From contig JAFIFX010000013.1 in the NCBI GenBank assembly GCA_020831805.1, positions 1 through 64,000 on the forward strand: DNA of 64,000 nt, in the 5' to 3' direction. The notes beneath the pieces were generated by a model that worked only from the letters and a program-made list of their open reading frames with translations, made no database searches and had not been told where the DNA came from. The position numbers and the translations under genes are program-made. Shown here piece after piece: positions 22,920 to 31,030 of this stretch (position 1 is the first letter of the stretch; each line of letters starts with the position of its first letter). Source of the stretch: Planctomycetota bacterium. Lineage in GTDB: Bacteria; Planctomycetota; Phycisphaerae; Phycisphaerales; UBA1924.

Positions 22920-24905
22920 ATGACGACCGCGACCCAGTCCGAGACAGGCCAGCCCGACACCAAGACCGCCTCCCGGCCCGCGTGGACCACGGAGGATTCG
23001 GCGGAGTTGTACCGCATCGGCTCCTGGAGCGGCGGGTACTTCGGCGTCAACGGGCAGGGGCATGTCGAGACGATGCCCTCGGGCGTGGACGGCCCGAAGA
23101 TCGACCTCAACGAGGTGATCGCCGGGCTGGCCGCCCGCGGGATCCACACCCCGGTGCTCCTGCGATTCTCCGGCGTGCTCGACCACCGCCTCCGGTCCAT
23201 CCGCAACGCCTTCGAGAACTCCATCAAGGAGAACAACTACAAGGGCGACTATCTGGCCGTCTACCCGATCAAGGTCAACCAGCAGCGTCAGGTCGTGGAC
23301 GAGGTCCGCGATTACGGCCACCGGCTTGGCTTCGGCCTCGAGGTCGGCTCCAAGCCCGAGCTGCTGGCCGTGCTGGCCATGACCGTCGGCACCCCAGACC
23401 AGCCGATCATCTGCAACGGCTTCAAGGACGAGCGATACATCGAGGCGGTCATCCTGGCGACGAAGCTCGGGCGCCGCATCATCCCCGTCGTCGAGAATGT
23501 CAAGGAACTGCGCCTGATCATCCACTTCGCCGAGAAGCACAAGGTCCGTCCGACCATGGGCGTGCGGGTCAAGCTGGCTTCGGGCGGTTCGGGGCGCTGG
23601 GCGGACTCGGTGGGCGTCAAGAGCAAGTTCGGCCTGACGATCTCCCAGCTGCTCGAAGCGGTCGCCACCCTCCGGCGTCACAACCTGCTCGACAGCCTCA
23701 AGCTCCTCCACTGCCACTCGGGCAGCCAGCTTCAGGACATCTCGCAGGTCAAGCGGTGCATCACCGAGCTGGCCCATGTCTTTGTGCAGCTCAAGAAGGA
23801 AGGCGCCGGCCTGACCATGCTCGACATCGGCGGCGGCCTGGCCGTCGATTACCAGGGCAGCCAGACCAACCGCCCATCCTCGATGAACTACTCGCTCGAT
23901 GAGTACGCGTCCGACGTGGTCTACCGCATCGGGTCGGTCTGCGAAGCGGCCGGCGTCGAGCATCCCACCATCGTCACCGAGTGCGGCCGGGCCATGGTCG
24001 CCCACAGCTCGGTGCTGGTGTTCGATGTTCTCGGTTCGGCCGGCCCGTCCGAGCTGATCGATCGCACGCTCATCGAGGCCAGCGGCCCCGACGACGAGCC
24101 CCAGCCGATCCGCGACCTGCGCGCCGCCATCTCGACCGCGGCCCGACCAGAGGGGCGGCTCGTGGAATGCTTCCACGACGCCGAGCGAGCGCGGGAGGAG
24201 GCCCTTACGCTCTTCAGCCTCGGTTACCTCAACCTCAGCGAGCGCGCGCTTGCGGAGAAGCTGTTCTGGACCACCTGCCTGCTGGTCCAGGAGGCCTGCC
24301 TGCGGCTCGAGGAGATCCCCGACGCGCTCTCCGGCATCCACGACCTGATGAGCGAGAACTACTTCTGCAACTTCTCGCTGTTCCAGTCGCTGCCCGACAC
24401 CTGGGCCATCGACCAGCTCTTCCCCATCATGCCGATCCACCGCCTCGGCGAGGAACCGGCCGAGCGGGCGGTGCTGGCGGACATCACCTGCGATTCGGAC
24501 GGGAAGATCGACAGCTTCATCGGCGTCCAGGGGCAACCCGAGAAGACGCTGCCCGTCCACGGGCTGCTCAACGAGCCGTACTACCTCGGCGTGTTCCTCG
24601 TCGGCGCGTACCAGGAGACGCTCGGCGACCTGCACAACCTCTTCGGCGATGCACACGCCGTCCACATCGATATCGAGGACGGCCAGTGGGTCATCGGCGA
24701 GGTGGTCAAGGGCGACTCGATCCGCGAGGTGCTCAGCTATGTGCAGTACAACCCGGACGGGCTCAGCCGTGATCTCGAGAAAGAGTGCGAGCGGGCCGTC
24801 CGCTCGGGCAACATGTCCGTGCAGGAAAGCCGCATCCTGATCAACTTCTACGACCGCGGCCTCAACGGCTACACCTACCTCGATCCCGACGCCGAGCTGA
24901 GCTGA
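22920..24905 (+). CDS. speA: Biosynthetic arginine decarboxylase
   Basis: PLP enzyme converting arginine to agmatine. It has 661 residues, the normal length for the SpeA group. PLP-binding lysine lies in VYPIKVNQQRQVV near residue 117. The barrel continues through LHCHSGSQL and MLDIGGGLAVDYQG, and the second domain has TECGRAMVAHSS and the SpeA-typical LMSENYFCNFSLFQSLPD. The start at 22920 (MTTATQSE) is preferred over an in-frame ATG 48 bases upstream, which would add an unlikely extension into the divergent promoter gap. speB follows 39 bases downstream, giving the arginine-agmatine-putrescine route. Confidence 0.93.
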   Translation: MTTATQSETGQPDTKTASRPAWTTEDSAELYRIGSWSGGYFGVNGQGHVETMPSGVDGPKIDLNEVIAGLAARGIHTPVLLRFSGVLDHRLRSIRNAFENSIKENNYKGDYLAVYPIKVNQQRQVVDEVRDYGHRLGFGLEVGSKPELLAVLAMTVGTPDQPIICNGFKDERYIEAVILATKLGRRIIPVVENVKELRLIIHFAEKHKVRPTMGVRVKLASGGSGRWADSVGVKSKFGLTISQLLEAVATLRRHNLLDSLKLLHCHSGSQLQDISQVKRCITELAHVFVQLKKEGAGLTMLDIGGGLAVDYQGSQTNRPSSMNYSLDEYASDVVYRIGSVCEAAGVEHPTIVTECGRAMVAHSSVLVFDVLGSAGPSELIDRTLIEASGPDDEPQPIRDLRAAISTAARPEGRLVECFHDAERAREEALTLFSLGYLNLSERALAEKLFWTTCLLVQEACLRLEEIPDALSGIHDLMSENYFCNFSLFQSLPDTWAIDQLFPIMPIHRLGEEPAERAVLADITCDSDGKIDSFIGVQGQPEKTLPVHGLLNEPYYLGVFLVGAYQETLGDLHNLFGDAHAVHIDIEDGQWVIGEVVKGDSIREVLSYVQYNPDGLSRDLEKECERAVRSGNMSVQESRILINFYDRGLNGYTYLDPDAELS

Positions 24906-24944
24906 CCAGCACCCCCCACGCATTCATCCATCCGGAGCACGCCG

Positions 24945-25811
24945 ATGACCCAGTTTCTGGACCCGCCCGCGGAACACACCCGGGCCGAGTCGAGCGCCAT
25001 CCGCATCATCCCGGTGCCCTATGACGGCACGAGCACCTTCCGCAAGGGCGCGGACCGGGGCCCGGTCGCACTGCTGGAGGCCTCGACTCAGGTCGAAACC
25101 TTCGACATCGAGACCCGCAGCGAGGTCCATCTCCACGGCATCCACACCGAGAGCCCGGTCGTCGGCGCCACCACGCCGGAAGACCTGGCCCCGATGGTCC
25201 GCGCCCGGGTCAAGGACGCCCTTGATCACGGGCGCTTCCCGGTCGTGATCGGCGGGGAGCACTCCGTGACCATCGGCGCGGTCGAAGCGGTCGCCGACCA
25301 CCGCGGCAAGGGCAAGTTCACCGTGCTCCAGATCGACGCCCACGGCGACACCCGAGAGTCCTACCACGGCTCGACCCACAACCACGCGTGCGTCATGGCG
25401 CGGGCGAAGGAGCACGCGACCATCGCCCAGGTCGGCATCCGCGCGATCGACTCTACGGAATGGAACGAGACCATCATCCACGACCGCGTCGTCTGGGGCT
25501 GGGAGATCAGCAAGGCGACCGACGACGCGTGGATGGACCGCGTGATGGCCATGCTGGACGAGACCGTATACATCACGGTGGACCTGGACGCCTTCGATCC
25601 CTCGATCCTGCCCGCGACGGGCACACCGGAGCCGGACGGGATGACCTGGCGTCAGGTCAATGACCTGGTCCGGCGGGTCTGCCGCCAGCGCAGGGTTGTC
25701 GGCTTCGATGTGGTCGAGCTGTGCCCGCACGAGGCCCACCACGGCAGCGACTTCGTCGCCGCCAAGCTGGTGCACCGGATGCTCAGCGAGGTCTTCACCG
25801 CCCGGGCCTGA
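24945..25811 (+). CDS. speB: Agmatinase
   Basis: Binuclear manganese ureohydrolase of 288 residues hydrolysing agmatine to putrescine and urea. Metal-ligand motifs are GGEHSVT, IDAHGDTR with THNHACVM, and VDLDAFDPS. Downstream of speA in the same direction. Its stop abuts the stop of the convergent amidase gene with no base between them (25811/25812), so transcription from either side would read into the other gene. Confidence 0.92.
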   Translation: MTQFLDPPAEHTRAESSAIRIIPVPYDGTSTFRKGADRGPVALLEASTQVETFDIETRSEVHLHGIHTESPVVGATTPEDLAPMVRARVKDALDHGRFPVVIGGEHSVTIGAVEAVADHRGKGKFTVLQIDAHGDTRESYHGSTHNHACVMARAKEHATIAQVGIRAIDSTEWNETIIHDRVVWGWEISKATDDAWMDRVMAMLDETVYITVDLDAFDPSILPATGTPEPDGMTWRQVNDLVRRVCRQRRVVGFDVVELCPHEAHHGSDFVAAKLVHRMLSEVFTARA

Positions 25812-26843
25812 TCAGCGGCGGCGTTCGGCCCGGCCCACCAGCTCGCGGGCGCCGTTGATGACCTTGTCCCAGTCGAGCGCCGGGCCGGGGTCGATCTTGT
25901 TGCGCTGAACATGCCAGTGTCCAAGGACGCCCCGGAACGATCGGAACTCGTCCGGGTCCAGGACGCGGTCGACCACGCCGCCAGAGGGTGCTCTCGGATA
26001 ATCCAGCTCGATGCCGGGCAGGGCGCGGTGCAACGCGGCCGTCAGCCTGATGAGCGCGTCGTACTGCTCGGGCGTGAAGTCCCACATGATCAGGTCCGAG
26101 CCGTTGATGGATCCCGTGACGGGGTCGGGCCGGGCCGGGTAGCCGACAAAGCCCGGCGTGCGGACACCGCCGTCGCCGAAGCGTTCCGGGACCGTGATGC
26201 GGGTGCGCCCGTTCGCGTCCGGGCCGTACCACTCGGTCAGCGGGCGGGCATCCAACGATGGGTACGCGCCGATGTGGGCGATCTCGACGCCGACCGAGCG
26301 GTCGTTGGCGATCGTCGCGTGCCAGGCGCGTTCCTTGACATCCAGGGTCTGGTAGATGGTGCCGTCGATGTCGATCATGAAGTGGATCGACAGGCCGCGC
26401 ATGTCGTGGAGCACCCGGAAGCAGGTCCGGCTGGTGCCGCTGACATCGTAGTGGAGCACGAACTGATCCACGACGCCCCGGAGCTCTTCCAGCGTCCAGC
26501 CGCCGCCGCGGACCCGCTCGTTCAGTTCGGGGTCGTCGGTCCGGCGCTGGCCGTAGCGGTTGGGCGTGCGGAGCGCGTCCTTGATGGAGTCCCAGCCGGA
26601 CTCCTCGGCCCGGGCGAAGCGCCGTTCGACGCGGTAGGCGTCATAGCCGCCCGGGTCGGTCCAGAGGACGACCGGCGCTCCGGTGTGGAAATACTGGCCC
26701 GCGACAACGATCTCGTCACCGAGACGCTCAAGACGATCGCCGGGCATTGGGGCTTTGACCCTCGGCCCGGGCTGGCAGCAGGCCGACAGCACCAGGCACA
26801 GCAAGCCGGCCACGATCGAGATCCATCCATCACCACGGGTCAT
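25812..26843 (-). CDS. Lipoprotein N-acetylmuramoyl-L-alanine amidase
   Basis: A 343-residue peptidoglycan amidase of the Amidase_2/AmiD group, which cuts the bond between MurNAc and the stem peptide. The start at 26843 has GGAGG six bases ahead and opens a lipoprotein signal (IVAGLLCLVLSACC), so it is probably anchored to a membrane by the first Cys of the lipobox. The catalytic domain spans about residues 125-330: QFVLHYDVSGTS (first zinc His), IHFMIDIDGTIYQTLD, AWHATIANDRSVGVEIAH (further His and Glu), and HWHVQRNKIDPGPALDW at the end, the usual last zinc-ligand region. Peptidoglycan turnover or recycling is the likely role. Confidence 0.85.
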   Translation of the reverse strand: MTRGDGWISIVAGLLCLVLSACCQPGPRVKAPMPGDRLERLGDEIVVAGQYFHTGAPVVLWTDPGGYDAYRVERRFARAEESGWDSIKDALRTPNRYGQRRTDDPELNERVRGGGWTLEELRGVVDQFVLHYDVSGTSRTCFRVLHDMRGLSIHFMIDIDGTIYQTLDVKERAWHATIANDRSVGVEIAHIGAYPSLDARPLTEWYGPDANGRTRITVPERFGDGGVRTPGFVGYPARPDPVTGSINGSDLIMWDFTPEQYDALIRLTAALHRALPGIELDYPRAPSGGVVDRVLDPDEFRSFRGVLGHWHVQRNKIDPGPALDWDKVINGARELVGRAERRR

Positions 26844-26890
26844 CGGGAACCTCCGTGCAACTTCCGATCCGTGAGGGTATCGTGCCCGGC

Positions 26891-28561
26891 ATGCTGACGC
26901 GCTTCTCATCCGACCTGACCGCGCTGGACTGGGCCGTGCTTTCGGGCTATTTCGTGCTCCTGGCGATGTCGGGGCTCTACTTCACCCGCCGGGCCCGCAA
27001 GCACACCAAGGACACCGATGACTACTTCCTGGCCGGGCGGCGCATGCCCGTGTGGGCGGTGGGGATCTCGATCGTGGCCACGAGCATGTCCGCCGCCTCG
27101 TTCATCGGGGTGCCCCAGCAGGGGTACACCAGCGATCTGACCTACCTGACCACCAACATCGGGATGGTCATCGCCGCGTTCGTGGTGGCGTTCGTGTTCA
27201 TCCCGGCGTTCTACCGGCGTCGCGTGCGGACGATCTACGAGCTGCTCGACCAGCGGTACGGCCGGGGGGCGATGCAGGCCACCAGCGGGGCCTACATGCT
27301 CGGGCGGATCATGGCCAGTGGGGTTCGGGTGTTCATCGGGGCGATCCCGGCATCGATCATGCTGTTCGGGGCCGACGGGCTCGAGCCGGGCAACCTCTGC
27401 ATCGCCATCGGGGTGCTGACCGTCGTGGGCATCGTCTACACGCTGGCCGGGGGCATCGCCAGCGTAATCTGGACCGATGTGATCCAGATGGCCATCCTGC
27501 TCGGCGCCTGCGTTCTGGCGATCGGCCTGATCGCGGCCAAGCTGCCGATCGGGGCCGGGGAGGCCATGGAGCTGCTGCGCTCGCCCGGGGACGGGCAGCC
27601 CAGCAAGCTCACGCTGTTCCAGGCCGCATCGCCGGGCAATCCGTGGTGGACCCTGCCGTTCTCGCTGCCGGCTGTGATCGTGGGCTTCACCCTGATGGGC
27701 ATCGCCTCGTACGGGACCGACCAGGATCTGACCCAGCGGATGCTGACCTGCAAGGATGAGAAGTCCGCGGCCCGCTCGGTCATCGGGGGCATCCTTTTCG
27801 GCATCCCGTCGGTCGGGCTGTTTCTGGTGGTCGGCCTGCTGCTCTGGCTGTTCTATCAGAACCCGCAGGTCTGGGCCACCCACGCCATCGAGTCGCCCGC
27901 GATCCCCGAGGATTCGCGCCGCGTGTTCCTGAGCTTCATCATCGACCACATGCCCGCCGGCGTGAGCGGCCTGATGATGGCCGGGCTTTTCGCCGCCGGG
28001 CTTTCGAGCCTCAACAGCGGCATCAACGCCATGGCCTCGACCTTCATCAACGATTTCTACCGGCGGATCCACCCGGACAAGGACGAACGCCACTACCTCC
28101 GCGCGGGGCGCTGGGCGGTGGTCGGCTGGGGCCTGGTGCTCGGCGGATTCGCGGTCGTCTGCGTGTTCTGGCAGACCAGGGACGGTGAGCTGCAGGAGGG
28201 CGGCACGCTGCTGACCTTCGCCCTGTCCGTGATGACCTTTGCCTATGCCGGCCTGATCCCGGTGTTTCTCACGGCCCTGCTGACCCGACGCGGGAGCACG
28301 GAGAGTGTCATCGCCACGCTGATCACCGGGTTCGTGATTGTTCTCGCGATGCAGAGTATCGTGTGGGATCCATTCGTGGACATCCAGTCGATGCGTGACG
28401 CCTTCCTCGCCGAGCGCCTGATCAACCCCGACGCTACACGCCCGTTCCTGCTCGGCGTGATCGACCTGGCGTTCGTGTGGAAGCTCGCGATCGCCAGCAC
28501 GGTCGCGATGGCCGTCAGTCTTTCCTTCCCGGGGTCGGATCCTCAAACCGAGAGGCTGTAA
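26891..28561 (+). CDS. Sodium:solute symporter (SSS family)
   Basis: A 556-residue membrane transporter with about 13-14 hydrophobic segments. SSS-type features include DYFLAGRRMPVWAVGISIVATSMSAASFIGVP near the N-terminus, VLTVVGIVYTLAGGIASVIWTDVIQ in the middle and GLFAAGLSSLNSGINAMASTFINDFY, the Ser-rich loop of segment 8-9 in the sodium-site region. Substrates of relatives include sugars (SGLT type), inositol and sialic acid. The carbohydrate genes begin just downstream on the other strand, so a sugar is likely. The start is uncertain: ATG 26891 or GTG 26882. It diverges from the amidase gene. Confidence 0.85.
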   Translation: MLTRFSSDLTALDWAVLSGYFVLLAMSGLYFTRRARKHTKDTDDYFLAGRRMPVWAVGISIVATSMSAASFIGVPQQGYTSDLTYLTTNIGMVIAAFVVAFVFIPAFYRRRVRTIYELLDQRYGRGAMQATSGAYMLGRIMASGVRVFIGAIPASIMLFGADGLEPGNLCIAIGVLTVVGIVYTLAGGIASVIWTDVIQMAILLGACVLAIGLIAAKLPIGAGEAMELLRSPGDGQPSKLTLFQAASPGNPWWTLPFSLPAVIVGFTLMGIASYGTDQDLTQRMLTCKDEKSAARSVIGGILFGIPSVGLFLVVGLLLWLFYQNPQVWATHAIESPAIPEDSRRVFLSFIIDHMPAGVSGLMMAGLFAAGLSSLNSGINAMASTFINDFYRRIHPDKDERHYLRAGRWAVVGWGLVLGGFAVVCVFWQTRDGELQEGGTLLTFALSVMTFAYAGLIPVFLTALLTRRGSTESVIATLITGFVIVLAMQSIVWDPFVDIQSMRDAFLAERLINPDATRPFLLGVIDLAFVWKLAIASTVAMAVSLSFPGSDPQTERL

Positions 28562-28565
28562 TCAA

Positions 28566-28593
28566 GAAGCCCCGGGCGTGGGCCCGGGGCTTC
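28566..28593. terminator. Hairpin between convergent genes
   Basis: A 12-base perfect stem GAAGCCCCGGGC/GCCCGGGGCTTC with a GTGG loop follows the symporter stop at once and lies 42 bases from the end of the convergent gene at 28635. No T-run follows, so termination efficiency is uncertain. Confidence 0.5.
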
Positions 28594-28634
28594 GAAGAGC
28601 ATGGTCCGCTCAGGGGCGGACAGGCGATGTCAGA

Positions 28635-29990
28635 TCAGGGGCAACCCTGGTTGAACACGGCGATGTAGGCCGAAACATCGAAGAAGTTGAACAGACCGTC
28701 GCCGTTGAAGTCGGCGATCGGGTCCTGCGCGTTGAAGAGCTGGATGAAGGCCGCGACGTCGAAGAAGTTGAGCTGATCGTCGCAGTTGATGTTGGCCGGG
28801 CTGTCGCAGGGGCACGCCGCGCTGCCGAACGGGCGGAGGACATACACATCGCGAGCGGCGAAGTCGAGCACCATCAGGGTCTGGCTGTCCTCGTGCCACG
28901 CGAAGTCGTAGTAGCCCACGCCGGCCGGGAACGACACAGGGTTGCCCTGGCCATCGACGATGTTCATCGTGACCGGGGTGCCGTCCTTCTGGACGAGCTT
29001 GACGACATCGGCGAAGGCCTGACCGCCGGCGGTCAGCGGGCGGTCGTTGTAGATGACCATGTCCGTGCCTCCGTCGAGACCGTGCAGGATCGCGACATTC
29101 TGGCCGGAAACGAACGGGGCGTTATCCTGGCCGACCGAGACCCGGTTGGCGATCAGGCCGTCCGAACCACGCTCACCGATGATGAGGATGTTCGCGGCCC
29201 GCGCGGCCATGTCTCCCGTGTTCGGGTCGATCGCAAGGCCGCGCCAGAGCGTGCTGGTGTCGGGCTGGATCAACGAGGGGCCGGTGGGCGGGAAGTACGC
29301 GACACCGAAGATGCTGTCGAGGTTGGGGATCGGGTCGTTCAGTCCGGGCTCTTCCGGGAGGATGTGGCCGAACGGGCCGTTCTTCTCCTCCGCGGGGCCG
29401 GTGAACGGATCGAGCACGGCCGCGACGATGTCGCCGTCCGCCCCGAAGCCCTGCCCGTTAAATCCACGGTCCCAGGCGGGACCCGCGATGCCGCGCAGGT
29501 CGATGGACTGAGCCTTGAGGTTCAGCTCCCGGAGGAAGCCGCCCTGGGTCGAGGGCTTGGAGTTGAAGATCCGGATCTGATTCGAAGCGCCGGAACTGCC
29601 GTAGTCGATCGTGCCGAGCAGGCCACGCTCATCGTCCCAATCCAGGCCGGTCCAACCGCGGAAGTTGACAACGGGGCTGGGGACGCCGGCGAACGACCCC
29701 TCGACTTCAGCGAAGCTCCGGCCGCCGGAACCCAGCAGGAAATCCTGGATCTGCACGATCCGGACACCAGGGATCGGATCGGCGAAGTTCGCGAAACCGC
29801 CGATGTAGGCGTCGGTGCCGTCGAAGGCGATCGAACTGGGGTTGTTGCCGATGAAGAACGCGTTGTCCGTGGCGCTGAGCAGATCGATCTCTTCGATCTG
29901 GACAAGCTCGAATGTGAAATCCTGGGCCATCGTCGGCGAGACGCCGAGAGCCCCCGCGGCCAGAATCAGGGCAGGGCTGATGCGGTTCAT
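28635..29990 (-). CDS. Exported EF-hand/dockerin-type protein, paralogue of the 41.4 kb gene
   Basis: A 451-residue secreted protein of unknown function. The signal peptide (LILAAGALGVSPTMA) is followed by a probable beta-propeller. It shares block after block with the protein at 41397-42458: FIGNNPSSIAFDGTDAYIGGF, WRGLAIDPNTGDMAARAANI, NAPFVSGQNVAILHG, MVIYNDRPLTAGGQAFADVV and GYYDFAWHEDSQTLMVLDF. The C-terminal 60 residues differ. Instead of a sorting tail they hold two calcium-binding EF-hand/dockerin-like repeats (NINCDDQLNFFDVAAFIQLF, DFNGDGLFNFFDVSAYIAVF). The start at 29990 has AGGGAG upstream. It follows the ROK kinase after 149 bases and probably has its own promoter. Confidence 0.78.
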   Translation of the reverse strand: MNRISPALILAAGALGVSPTMAQDFTFELVQIEEIDLLSATDNAFFIGNNPSSIAFDGTDAYIGGFANFADPIPGVRIVQIQDFLLGSGGRSFAEVEGSFAGVPSPVVNFRGWTGLDWDDERGLLGTIDYGSSGASNQIRIFNSKPSTQGGFLRELNLKAQSIDLRGIAGPAWDRGFNGQGFGADGDIVAAVLDPFTGPAEEKNGPFGHILPEEPGLNDPIPNLDSIFGVAYFPPTGPSLIQPDTSTLWRGLAIDPNTGDMAARAANILIIGERGSDGLIANRVSVGQDNAPFVSGQNVAILHGLDGGTDMVIYNDRPLTAGGQAFADVVKLVQKDGTPVTMNIVDGQGNPVSFPAGVGYYDFAWHEDSQTLMVLDFAARDVYVLRPFGSAACPCDSPANINCDDQLNFFDVAAFIQLFNAQDPIADFNGDGLFNFFDVSAYIAVFNQGCP

Positions 29991-30057
29991 GTGTTCCAAT
30001 CTCCCTCTATGGATGGTCGTGACCAGATGGCCGGGTACCAGAGCCCGGGCGATCATG

Positions 30058-30066
30058 ATTATATAA
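30058..30066 (-). promoter_or_regulatory. TTATATAAT motif upstream of the exported EF-hand protein
   Basis: TTATATAAT on the minus strand contains a perfect -10 hexamer TATAAT (30063-30058). It lies about 67 bases before the start at 29990. No good -35 box is present. The same motif TTATA(T/G)AAT recurs at 36099, 41254 and 52597. Confidence 0.5.
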
Positions 30067-30139
30067 CTATCCGGCGGTTTGCGAAAGCCCCTTTTGGCGA
30101 ACCTGTCGGTTTCCAGGCTGGAATTTCGGCTCGGGATCT

Positions 30140-30157
30140 CTAGAAATTGCTTTCTAG
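30140..30157. promoter_or_regulatory. Palindrome CTAGAAA-N4-TTTCTAG
   Basis: A perfect 7+4+7 palindrome spans the stop codon of the ROK kinase gene and lies upstream of the exported protein gene starting at 29990. Its core AGAAA-N4-TTTCT (30142-30155) recurs at 41174-41187, upstream of the paralogue. A shared operator is suspected; the site could alternatively act as an RNA hairpin at the kinase gene end. Confidence 0.45.
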
Positions 30158-31030
30158 GACCTGGGCTTTTGCCGCAGTCGCCGCGAGTCTGGCGGCTCCC
30201 CGGGCCGCGTGGTGGCGGCAGGTCCCAAAGGCCAGCCGCCAACCCGCCGGGGCCACCCGGGTCAGGTCCTGCCGGACCGCCTGGTCGATCGCCTGCGCTC
30301 GGGGGGCCAGCGCGAGCCCGATACCCCCGAGGACCAGCACGAGGTCCGGGGTGTAGACGGCCAGACCGATCCGGATCAAGCGGACGAGCGTGCGGATCGC
30401 GGGATCATCCGCGGGCATATCGGCGAGCCGGTCGGCGAAGTCCGCTCCGAAACGACGCTGCAGGGCCGGAACACCGAGGTAGGCCTCGGCGGAATCACGA
30501 CCGCCGTCGGGGCCGACCAGACCGGCGGGATGATCGGGCTCCATCGGTCCGACATCGATCTGGCCAAGATGACCGACGCCGGACCCCGCGAGGCCGGCCG
30601 GAGCACCGTCCACCAGCAGGCTGACGCCGATGCCGGTGCCCACCGCGATGCCGAGCACCCGTTGTCGGTCCGGATGGTCCATCGCGGCATCGGCGGTGGC
30701 GGCCTCGGCATCTCCGAAAACACCGAAGGGAACCGCGCGGCCGACCGCCCGGAGCACGATGTGCTCGAAGGGCTCACCCTCCAGACCCGGCGCGTTCACG
30801 GCGAGTTCGACGCACCGCCCGTCGCGCGAACGCCGGCCGGGCACGCAGAGCCCCACCACATCCGCCGGTGAGGCTTCAAGCCGGCCGACGGCCTGCGCGA
30901 TCGCGGCATGCAGGGAGTCGCGATCCGGACGCGAGTAGGCTTTGCTGGCGCCGAGCTGAACCCGGCCATCGGCGCCGAGCAGCGCGGCCTTGACCGCCGT
31001 CCCGCCGATGTCGATGCCGAGCGCGTTCAC
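30140..31030 (-). CDS. ROK-family sugar kinase
   Basis: A 296-residue ROK/actin-fold protein. Phosphate-1 loop LGIDIGGTAVKAALL is at the N-terminus, the catalytic Asp is in VFGDAEAATADA, the phosphate-2 loop is GIAVGTGIGVSLLVDG, and adenosine binding is near LVLVLGGIGLAL. ROK kinases phosphorylate glucose, GlcNAc, ManNAc or similar sugars; no DNA-binding domain is attached, so it is a kinase rather than a repressor. The zinc-type CxCGxxGC motif of many ROK proteins is missing (GSGVGHLGQIDVG stands there), which is a deviation. GTG start at 31030, overlapping the upstream stop (GTGA). The context suggests an amino sugar as substrate. Confidence 0.8.
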   Translation of the reverse strand: MNALGIDIGGTAVKAALLGADGRVQLGASKAYSRPDRDSLHAAIAQAVGRLEASPADVVGLCVPGRRSRDGRCVELAVNAPGLEGEPFEHIVLRAVGRAVPFGVFGDAEAATADAAMDHPDRQRVLGIAVGTGIGVSLLVDGAPAGLAGSGVGHLGQIDVGPMEPDHPAGLVGPDGGRDSAEAYLGVPALQRRFGADFADRLADMPADDPAIRTLVRLIRIGLAVYTPDLVLVLGGIGLALAPRAQAIDQAVRQDLTRVAPAGWRLAFGTCRHHAARGAARLAATAAKAQVLESNF

